Shown here: one piece after another, positions 46,186-52,436 of the stretch | Numbering within the stretch: position 1 is the first letter of the stretch | How the letters are laid out: every line of letters begins with the position of its first letter | Assembly: GCA_035294085.1 (NCBI GenBank) | Contig: DATGLP010000010.1 | Coordinates: 1 to 52,436, forward strand | Direction: 5' to 3' | Source: Acidimicrobiales bacterium | Lineage (GTDB): Bacteria; Actinomycetota; Acidimicrobiia; Acidimicrobiales; Bog-793 | Length of the DNA stretch: 52,436 bases | Notes under the pieces: generated by a model | Told to the model about the DNA's origin: nothing | Databases searched by the model: none | What the model saw: only the letters and a program-made list of their open reading frames with translations | Translations under genes and position numbers: made by a program

Positions 46186-47925
46186 TCAGGAGGCCGCGTT
46201 CAGCGCGGCGTACTTCTCGAGCAGCCGCCGCGGCGGCAGGAGCGCGTCCCGGCGGAACGGCTCGGCGAGCTCGGACGGGTCGGTCGCGACGTTGATCACC
46301 GTCGGCCGGTTCGATTCGAACGCCTCGGTGATCGCGTACGACAGCTCCGCCTCCTTCTCGACGGAGATGCCGTTCGCGCCCATGGCCTTCGCGACCTGCG
46401 CGAAGTCGGGGTTCGCGAGGTTCGTGCCGACGAAGCGGTTGCCGTAGTACTCGATCTGGTTCTTCTTCTCCGCACCCCACTGGCCGTTGTTCCAGACGAC
46501 CGCCACGACGGGGATCTCCTCGCGCACGGCGGTCAGCACCTCCGCGAGGCTCATGCCCCACGCCCCGTCGCCGACGTGGGCGAGCACGGGAGTGTCCGGG
46601 CACGCCAGCTTGGCACCGAGCGCGGCGGGGTAGGAGTAGCCGCAGTTGCCGAAGCTCATCGCGGCGAGGAACTTCCTCGGCTGCTCGAAGTGGACGTAGC
46701 TGTTGGCGACCGAGGAGATGTTGCCGATGTCGGTCGTCACGATGGCGCCCGCGGGCAGCGTGTCGCGGATGATCGCGAGCGCGCGCCGGGGGCTGATCGG
46801 CTGGCCCTGCCTCGAGGAGAGCGCGTCGAGCTCCTTCGCCCAGCGGAGGCGCTCCTCGGCTACCTGCGCGATGCGGACCTCGTCGCGCCGGCGCGCCGGA
46901 TCGATGGCGCGCAGCGACTCGAGGAGGGCGCTCGCCGCGGCCCGGGCGTCGCCGCAGATCCCGACGCTGATCCGCTTCGTCAGGCCGAGCACCTTGTGGT
47001 CGACGTCGACCTGGACGATGCGCGCCTCCCTCGGCCAGTAGTCGAAGCCGTACTGGGGGAGCGTGCCGAACGGTCCGAGCCTGCACCCGAGGGCGAGGAC
47101 GACGTCGGCCCGGCTGACGAGCGTCATGGCCGCCTTCGAGCCGAGGTAGCCGAGGGGGCCGGCGGCCAGCTCGTGGCTGGACGGGAAGGAATCCGGGTGG
47201 AGGTAGGAGCTGACGACCGGCGCGCTGAGGTACTCGGCGAGGCGCGCCGTCTCCGCGACGGCGTCGGCCTGCACGACGCCGCCGCCCGAGACGATCACCG
47301 GGAAGCGGGCGGCGGCGAGCAGTCGCGCCGCCTCGGCGATCGCGGCGGGATCGCCAGCTCCTCGGGCCACGGTCGCCGAGGGGTAGATCTCGTACGTGCC
47401 CTCGCCGTAGAAGTAGTCGCGGGGGATGTCGACCTGCACGGGGCCGTGCTCGGCCTTCGCCAGGTAGAACGCCCGCCGGAGCAGCTCGGCCACGCGCTCG
47501 GGCCGGTTCACCTGGACCTGCCATCGCGTGATCTTCGAGAAGATCGGGAGCTGCTCGGTCTCCTGGAAGCCGCCCAGCCCGACGCCGAGGCTGCCTGCCG
47601 ACGGCGTGACGAACACGAGCGGCGTGTGCGCCCAGTAGGCGGCGGCGACGGCGGTGACGAAGTTCGTGATGCCGGGCCCGTTCTGCGCGATGGCGAACGA
47701 CGGGCGGTTGGACGCGCGGGCGTACCCGTCGGCCATGTGCACGGCGTTCTGCTCGTGCGCCACGGACACGAAGCGGATCCCCGCGACCGGGAAGAGGTCG
47801 AGCGCGTCCATGTACGCGGAGCCGACGATGCCGAACGCCGTCGAGATCCCTTCAGCGACGAGGGTCTCGACGAACGCCTCGCTCGCCATCATCTTCGCTG
47901 AGTAGCCGAGACGCTGGTCTTCCAT
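46186..47925 (-). CDS. xsc: Sulfoacetaldehyde acetyltransferase
   Basis: Thiamine-diphosphate enzyme: sulfoacetaldehyde plus phosphate gives acetyl phosphate and sulfite. The second ATG (47925, 579 residues) has AGGAG at 6 bp spacing; the ATG at 47931 would touch that site. The N-terminal TPP-binding domain has FGIVGSAYMDALDLFPVAGI and HEQNAVHMADGYARASNRPS with the catalytic glutamate. The cofactor motif GDGAWGMSLAEVLTAVREEI ends in NNGQWGAEKKNQIEYYGNRF. The last segment, and SAYMDALDLFP, are characteristic of Xsc against acetolactate synthases. It lies between ald and pta. Confidence 0.95.
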   Translation of the reverse strand: MEDQRLGYSAKMMASEAFVETLVAEGISTAFGIVGSAYMDALDLFPVAGIRFVSVAHEQNAVHMADGYARASNRPSFAIAQNGPGITNFVTAVAAAYWAHTPLVFVTPSAGSLGVGLGGFQETEQLPIFSKITRWQVQVNRPERVAELLRRAFYLAKAEHGPVQVDIPRDYFYGEGTYEIYPSATVARGAGDPAAIAEAARLLAAARFPVIVSGGGVVQADAVAETARLAEYLSAPVVSSYLHPDSFPSSHELAAGPLGYLGSKAAMTLVSRADVVLALGCRLGPFGTLPQYGFDYWPREARIVQVDVDHKVLGLTKRISVGICGDARAAASALLESLRAIDPARRRDEVRIAQVAEERLRWAKELDALSSRQGQPISPRRALAIIRDTLPAGAIVTTDIGNISSVANSYVHFEQPRKFLAAMSFGNCGYSYPAALGAKLACPDTPVLAHVGDGAWGMSLAEVLTAVREEIPVVAVVWNNGQWGAEKKNQIEYYGNRFVGTNLANPDFAQVAKAMGANGISVEKEAELSYAITEAFESNRPTVINVATDPSELAEPFRRDALLPPRRLLEKYAALNAAS

Positions 47926-47999
47926 GGCCATCTCCTGTCGCTAGAGCTCGCTCGCCCCCGCGCCGACCCGCCGGGCCCGCCCCCGTCGCCCGCGCGCCC

Positions 48000-49118
48000 T
48001 CACGCCGCCATCGCCTCCTCGAGGTCGGCGCACGGCAAGCCGTGCGCCTCGGCGACACCGGGATGGACGACGCGCCCGGAGATCACGTTGACCCCGCCAC
48101 GCAGCGCCGGATCGGCCAGCACGGCCTGCTCGAGGCCGTTGTTCGCGATCTCGAGCACGTACGGGAGCGTGGCGTTCGTCAGCGCGAAGGTCGACGTGTT
48201 CGGGACGGCGCCCGGCATGTTCGCGACGCAGTAGAAGAGCGTGTCGTGGACCGCGAAGACCGGATCGGAGTGTGTCGTCGGCCGGCTGTCGGCGAAGCAG
48301 CCGCCCTGGTCGATCGAGATGTCGACGAGGACCGCCCCCCGCCGCATGCGCCGGACGAGGTCGTTGTCCACGAGCTTCGGCGCCTTGTTGCCCGGAATGA
48401 GCACGGCTCCGATCACGAGATCGGCCTCCCCGACCGCGCGCTCGATCTCGTAGCGACTCGCGGCCAGGGTGCGCAGGCCTCCCCGGTAGGTCGCGTCGAG
48501 CCGGCGGAGCTTGCGCACGTCGCGGTCGATGACGGTGGTCCTCGCGCCCATCCCGGCGCTCACGGCGGCCGCGTTCGTGCCGGCGACCCCGGCACCGAGG
48601 ATCACCACCTCGGCCGCGGGGACGCCGGGGACGCCGCCGAGGAGCACGCCCCTCCCGCCGGCCTCCCGCTCCAGCCAGTGCGCGCCGACCTGGGGCGCCA
48701 TGCGCCCGGCCACCTCCGACATCGGGTAGAGCAGCGGCAGCGTGCCGTCGGCGAGCGCGACCGTCTCGTAGGCCACTGCTGCCGTGCCCGACGCGAGCAG
48801 GGCTTGGGTGCACTCGAGCGAGGCGGCGAGGTGCAGGTAGGTGAAGAGGATCTGGCCGGCGTGCAGGAAGGGGTACTCGCTCGGGACGGGCTCTTTGACC
48901 TTGAGCAGCAGGTCCGCGTCGGCCCAGACCTCGTCGGCCGTCGCGAGGATCTTCGCCCCCTCGGCGGCGAACTCCTCGTCGGGAATCGACGACCCCGCGC
49001 CCGCGCCGGCCTGCACGAGCACCTCGTGGCCGGCGCGCACGAGCTCGCGCACGCCCGCTGGGGTGAGCGCGACGCGGTACTCGTCGACCTTCACCTCCGC
49101 CGGGACACCGATGCGCAC
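48000..49118 (-). CDS. ald: Alanine dehydrogenase
   Basis: Oxidatively deaminates L-alanine to pyruvate, NH4+ and NADH; here it regenerates the pyruvate used by Tpa. 372 residues from GTG 49118 (the frame extends upstream into tpa without family similarity). It has VPAEVKVDEYRVALTPAGVR, LLLKVKEPVPSEYPFLHAGQ, LFTYLHLAAS with the catalytic His, the Rossmann motif VVILGAGVAGTNAAAVSAGM, LIPGNKAPKLVDNDLVRRM, and VDISIDQGGCFADSRPTTHS. An ald gene beside tpa and xsc is known from taurine degraders that lack taurine dehydrogenase. Confidence 0.95.
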   Translation of the reverse strand: MRIGVPAEVKVDEYRVALTPAGVRELVRAGHEVLVQAGAGAGSSIPDEEFAAEGAKILATADEVWADADLLLKVKEPVPSEYPFLHAGQILFTYLHLAASLECTQALLASGTAAVAYETVALADGTLPLLYPMSEVAGRMAPQVGAHWLEREAGGRGVLLGGVPGVPAAEVVILGAGVAGTNAAAVSAGMGARTTVIDRDVRKLRRLDATYRGGLRTLAASRYEIERAVGEADLVIGAVLIPGNKAPKLVDNDLVRRMRRGAVLVDISIDQGGCFADSRPTTHSDPVFAVHDTLFYCVANMPGAVPNTSTFALTNATLPYVLEIANNGLEQAVLADPALRGGVNVISGRVVHPGVAEAHGLPCADLEEAMAA

Positions 49119-49144
49119 CGCAGCCCCCCGCCGCACCCGTCCCG

Positions 49145-50512
49145 TCAGCGCTGGAGCGCCCGGGTGGCGCCGTCGAGCACGGCGTCCAGCTGGCCGATGA
49201 GCTCGTCGAGCACGTCGCGGTCCGCCACGAGGGGCGGTGCGAGCATCAGCATCGTCGCACCCCGATCGTCCGGTCGCGTGAGCAGGCCGACGCGGCGCAT
49301 GAGGGCCGGCAGCTCGCGCTGCACGAGCAGGGCGGACTGCTCGGGCGTGAGCTCCGCGCCGCCGTCGCGGTCGCGCATCAGCTCGAGCGCGTAGAAGTAG
49401 CCGGTCCCCCGGACCTCCTTCACGATCGCGTGGCGCTGCGCGAGCGACTCCAGCCCGGCTCGCAGGTACGGAGCGTTCTCGGTCACGTTCGCGAGCACGG
49501 CCTCGTCGCGAAGCGCCGTGATGTTGGCGATGGCCGTCGCCGTCGCCACCGGGTGCCCACCCCAGGTCGCCCCGTGCGAGAACATCGCGTCCGGTGAGTC
49601 GAGGAGCTGCTCGACGAGCGAGCGGCGCACGATGAATCCGCCGAGCGGCGCGTACCCCGAGGTCGATCCCTTGGCGAAGGTGAGGAGGTCGGGGACGACG
49701 CCCTCTCGGACGACGCCGAACCAGGTGCCGAGGCGACCGAAGGCGTTGATCACCTCGTCGGCGACGAGCAGGATGCCGTAGCGATCCGCGATGGCGCGCA
49801 GCTCGCGCCAGTAGCCCGGCGGCGGCACGAGCGCGCCACGGCTGTTCTGGACTGGCTCGGCGAAGATCGCCGCGATCGTCTCGGGGCCCTCGCGCTCGAT
49901 CACCTCCACGATGGCCCGGACGCACCCGAGGTCGGCCGCGCTGCCACCCGGCGGGACCTCGGCCCCGAGGGTGTGCGGCACGTGGAAGACGCCCTCGAGC
50001 AGCGGTCCGAACGGGGCCCGGTACTTCGGGATGCCCGTGAGCGACAGGGCGCCGAGCGTCGTGCCGTGATACGCCATGTCGCGTGCGATGATCTTGGTGC
50101 GCGCCGTGAAGCCTCTCGCCAGGTGGTACTGGCGGACGAACTTGACCGCGGACTCGACGGCCTCCGAGCCGGAGCTGACGAAGAAGACGTGGTCGAGGTC
50201 GCCGGGAGCGAGGCCGGCGATGAGCTCGGCCGCCTCGATCGCCGAGGGGTGCGCCGCCGACCAGTTGGTGGCGTAGGCGAGCGTCTGCATCTGCTTCGCC
50301 GCGGCAGCGGCGATGTCGCTGCGGCCGTGCCCGATGTTCACGCAGAACAGGCCCGACAGGCCGTCGAGGAAGCGCCGTCCCCGGTCGTCGTAGACGTAGC
50401 AGCCCTCGCCTCGCACGATCACCGGAAGCTCCGGGCTGCGCCAGGTCGCGGCGCGGGTGAAGTGCAGCAGCAGGTGCTCCTGCGAGGAGAGACGCACCTT
50501 CTCGTGTCCCAT
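49145..50512 (-). CDS. tpa: Taurine:pyruvate aminotransferase
   Basis: Class III PLP aminotransferase that moves the taurine amino group to pyruvate, giving sulfoacetaldehyde and alanine. ATG 50512 (455 residues); the longer frame enters the regulatory region. It has FLDGLSGLFCVNIGHGRSDI, FFVSSGSEAVESAVKFVRQY, RDMAYHGTTLGALSLTGI, the cofactor aspartate in LLVADEVINAFGRLGTWFGV, and the PLP lysine in DLLTFAKGSTSGYAPLGGF. Other omega-aminotransferases are similar; adjacent xsc, ald and tauR make taurine the likely substrate. First gene of the operon, divergent from tauR. Confidence 0.92.
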   Translation of the reverse strand: MGHEKVRLSSQEHLLLHFTRAATWRSPELPVIVRGEGCYVYDDRGRRFLDGLSGLFCVNIGHGRSDIAAAAAKQMQTLAYATNWSAAHPSAIEAAELIAGLAPGDLDHVFFVSSGSEAVESAVKFVRQYHLARGFTARTKIIARDMAYHGTTLGALSLTGIPKYRAPFGPLLEGVFHVPHTLGAEVPPGGSAADLGCVRAIVEVIEREGPETIAAIFAEPVQNSRGALVPPPGYWRELRAIADRYGILLVADEVINAFGRLGTWFGVVREGVVPDLLTFAKGSTSGYAPLGGFIVRRSLVEQLLDSPDAMFSHGATWGGHPVATATAIANITALRDEAVLANVTENAPYLRAGLESLAQRHAIVKEVRGTGYFYALELMRDRDGGAELTPEQSALLVQRELPALMRRVGLLTRPDDRGATMLMLAPPLVADRDVLDELIGQLDAVLDGATRALQR

Positions 50513-50572
50513 GGACGACCCCCGTCCCGGCCGAGACCCCCCCGGACCGGCCCGTGGCTCATCGTACGGAGC

Positions 50573-50622
50573 AACTGATACCATCACAAGAGCCAGACTT
50601 CCTAATTGATTTGGTACCAGTT
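50573..50622. promoter_or_regulatory. Putative TauR operator: TGRTACCA repeats
   Basis: TGATACCA (50576-50583) and TGGTACCA (50612-50619) are direct repeats 36 bp apart start to start. With flanks they also form an inverted pair (AACTGATACCAT from 50573 and TTGGTACCAGTT to 50622). The layout recalls the ATACCA direct repeats bound by the MocR regulator GabR of Bacillus. They lie between the tpa and tauR starts, in a locally AT-rich block. Confidence 0.55.
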
Positions 50623-50655
50623 GCCGGGAAGGTCGGCACGGGGAGGGGCTGGACG

Positions 50656-52158
50656 GTGACGACGCTGGCCTCGGTCGAGGCGATCTCCTTCGAGCTCGAC
50701 CGAGGATCGAAGGAGCCCCTCTACCGCCAGCTGCGGCGGCTTCTCGAGCAGCGCTTGCTCTCGGGGGAGTACGCGCGCGGCGCCCGCCTGCCCTCCTCGA
50801 GGGAGCTCGCGCTCGAGCTCGGCCTGTCCCGCAACACCGTCAATACCGCCTACCAGGAGCTCGTCGCCGAGGGGTTCCTCGTCGCACGGCCGCGCTCGGG
50901 CCTGTACCTGAACGACGAGGTTTCGCTGTCACAGGCCACCGCGAAGGCCGGGCGCGGCGTCCCACCGGCGTCGCTGGCGTGGAGCGGACGCCTCCGGGCC
51001 GAGCCCGACGCGGGGATGCCCGAGATCGAGAAGATCTCCGACTGGCAGCACTTCCCCTACCCCTTCATCGCCGGCCAGGTCGAGGTGCGCTCGTTCCCCG
51101 TCGCGGCCTGGACGCGGGCGCTGCGCGACGCGCTGGACCCACCGCACCTCCACTACAGCCTGCGCGACGCCATCTCCGCGGACGACCCCCTGCTCGTCGA
51201 GATGCTCTGCCGTCACATCCTCCCGGCGCGCGGCATCGAGGCGGACCCCGAGGAGGTTCTCGTCACCGTCGGGTCGCAGCAGGGGCTCTCCTTCCTCGCC
51301 CGTGCGCTCCTCGCCCCGGGGACCAAGGTGGCCGTCGAGGACCCCGGCTACCTCGACGCACGCCACATCTTCGTCCGCAGCCAGGCACAGCTCGTGCCGC
51401 TCCCGATCGACCAGTCGGGAGTGGTACCCCCACCGGACCTCGCCGGCGTGGGCCTGCTCTACCTCACGCCGAGCCACCAGCACCCGACCAACGCCACCCT
51501 GTCCATCGGCCGCCGCCAGCAGCTGCTCCACCTCGCCAGCGAAGCCGACACGCTCGTGCTCGAGGACGACTACGACAGCGAGCTGCGCTACCTCGGCAAC
51601 CCGAGCCCGTCGCTCAAGTCGCTCGACCGGAGCGACCGCGTGGTCTACATGGGCACCTTCTCGAAGTTCCTCGCGCCCGGCCTGCGGCTCGGCTACCTCG
51701 TGGGAGCACGCGAGCTCATCGAGCACCTGCGCGCCGAGCGCCGCTACAGCATCCGGCACCCTGCCGGCCAGATCCAGCGGGCGATGGGCCTGTTCATCCA
51801 GTCGGGCCAGTACCACCGGGCCGTCCGTCGACACCGCGCGCTCCTGCGGCGCAAGTGGGAGGCGATGGCCTCGGCGATCGATCGCCACTTCCCCTGGCCG
51901 GTCCCGTTGCCGGCCGGCGGCGTCACGGTGTGGGTCGAGAGCCCCGAGCCGCTCGACGGTGCGAAGCTGGCGCGAGAGGCACAGCGCCATGGCGTCATCA
52001 TCGAGCGGGGCGACATCTTCTTCGCCGACCCACGGGCGGGACGCCACTGCTTCCGGCTCGGCTACTCGGCGATCCCACTCGAGGCGATCGAGCCGGGGAT
52101 CCGTGTCCTCGGACAGCTCCTGCGCGAGCAGCGACGCACGCGGCGCGCCGAGAGCTGA
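50656..52158 (+). CDS. tauR: MocR-type transcriptional regulator of taurine use
   Basis: 500 residues from GTG 50656, behind GGGAGGGG at 8 bp. The N-terminal GntR winged helix is PLYRQLRRLLEQRLLSGEYA, RGARLPSSRELALELGLSRN, TVNTAYQELVAEGFLVARP. A 50-residue linker joins it to a type I aminotransferase-like effector domain (HFPYPFIAGQVEVRSFPVAA, LVTVGSQQGLSFLARALLAP). That domain keeps the PLP aspartate (LEDDYDSELRY) and lysine (MGTFSKFLAPGLRLGYLVG), so it probably senses taurine through PLP. Divergence from the tpa operon and the PLP fold fit TauR; MocR regulators of other amines (GabR, PdxR) are the alternatives. Confidence 0.9.
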   Translation: MTTLASVEAISFELDRGSKEPLYRQLRRLLEQRLLSGEYARGARLPSSRELALELGLSRNTVNTAYQELVAEGFLVARPRSGLYLNDEVSLSQATAKAGRGVPPASLAWSGRLRAEPDAGMPEIEKISDWQHFPYPFIAGQVEVRSFPVAAWTRALRDALDPPHLHYSLRDAISADDPLLVEMLCRHILPARGIEADPEEVLVTVGSQQGLSFLARALLAPGTKVAVEDPGYLDARHIFVRSQAQLVPLPIDQSGVVPPPDLAGVGLLYLTPSHQHPTNATLSIGRRQQLLHLASEADTLVLEDDYDSELRYLGNPSPSLKSLDRSDRVVYMGTFSKFLAPGLRLGYLVGARELIEHLRAERRYSIRHPAGQIQRAMGLFIQSGQYHRAVRRHRALLRRKWEAMASAIDRHFPWPVPLPAGGVTVWVESPEPLDGAKLAREAQRHGVIIERGDIFFADPRAGRHCFRLGYSAIPLEAIEPGIRVLGQLLREQRRTRRAES

Positions 52159-52174
52159 GGCTCACCCGCCGGCG

Positions 52175-52210
52175 GCGAGCAGCCGCGGCTCGCGATCGGC
52201 CGCGCGGCCG
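52175..52210. terminator. Two short stems after tauR
   Basis: GCGAGC...GCTCGC (52175-52193) and CGGCCGCGCGGCCG (52197-52210) lie 17 bp after the tauR stop, in the 193-bp gap between convergent genes. Nothing else is seen in the gap. Confidence 0.35.
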
Positions 52211-52351
52211 GCGAGCGCCGGTGCGAGTGACCGGGTCCCCGTGCCGGAGTTCCGCAGCACGTAGATACGCGGATGGGCAGAAAGGGCGCGTGAGTAGGGA
52301 CTTCGTCTCGCAGGCCTCGAGAGCGCGTGTTACTACGCGGCCCGGTTCGTC

Positions 52352-52436
52352 TCAGCTGGCCTCGCCGAGCTCCGGGGCGGGGGTGAAGTCGTAGAAGCGG
52401 GGCGGCTCGGCCACCTCGAGCGCCGAGAGGATGGAC
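52352..52436 (-). CDS. C-terminus of an unidentified protein (rest outside window)
   Basis: The last 28 codons of a minus-strand gene enter from the right edge: SILSALEVAEPPRFYDFTPA then PELGEAS and TGA at 52352-52354. Codon use (GC at third positions) and the acidic/proline tail look genuine, and the gene converges on tauR. Too short for a family call. Confidence 0.6.
   Translation of the reverse strand, partial: SILSALEVAEPPRFYDFTPAPELGEAS

Noticed and set aside
50554-50655. Longer tauR start in the intergenic region
   Set aside because: It would place the operator repeats inside the coding frame; GTG 50656 has a strong ribosome site and the GntR domain begins just after it.

Overview
This 52.4 kb window is a high-GC chromosomal segment from an actinobacterium. 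The evidence is a very GC-rich sequence with heavy GTG start use, an actinobacterial-type coproheme decarboxylase, a CarD regulator, a SigR/RsrA-like ECF sigma and zinc anti-sigma pair, and a DUF2342-type zincin. Many genes have a TANNNT -10 box 6-9 nt before the start codon, which suggests leaderless mRNAs. The gene mix would suit the Acidimicrobiia, but no rRNA is present, so that placement is only a guess.

Layout. 1-2861: the 3' end of groEL, then a compact hemQ-larE-NIL-domain operon. 2862-5658: a gene-poor island holding a lower-GC gene for an RGS-domain protein with a toxin/eCIS-like leader, and a frameshifted ISL3 transposase relic. 5659-8028: a 59-residue cysteine protein missed by length cut-offs, a NUDIX hydrolase, a PAC2 protein and a GNAT. 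8346-11790: a sulfate assimilation operon (sulfite reductase carrying a C-terminal ubiquitin-like sulfur-carrier domain, APS reductase, an unknown protein). 11918-13189: citrate synthase. 13241-18303 (minus): rlmB-ispF-ispD-carD-disA-radA. 18425-24042 (minus): a large FAD/Fe-S oxidoreductase and clpC. 24171: polyprenyl diphosphate synthase.

25182-38271 (minus): a long housekeeping cluster, with two small membrane proteins, lysS, coaX, nadC, nadB, panC, folK, folB, a phosphatase-like protein lacking its catalytic cysteine, folP, folE, hpt, tilS, a zincin, the anti-sigma and the ECF sigma. It supplies CoA, NAD and folate precursors. 38343-41873: a small unknown, a PhyH dioxygenase, a methyltransferase and a coiled-coil protein with a degenerate M23 domain. 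42046-52158: a complete taurine dissimilation locus. Taurine is imported by TauABC; Tpa moves its amino group to pyruvate; Ald deaminates the alanine back to pyruvate; Xsc splits sulfoacetaldehyde into sulfite and acetyl phosphate; Pta makes acetyl-CoA. A divergent MocR-type TauR reads outward across a repeat-containing intergenic region. The last 85 bases hold the C-terminus of an unidentified minus-strand gene.

Most notable are the bacterial RGS domain that keeps the residues known to contact G-alpha, the sulfite reductase/ubiquitin-like fusion with a masked GG end, and a sequence shared by the sulfite reductase and tauR upstream regions. All calls are from reading the sequence; no database search was run.
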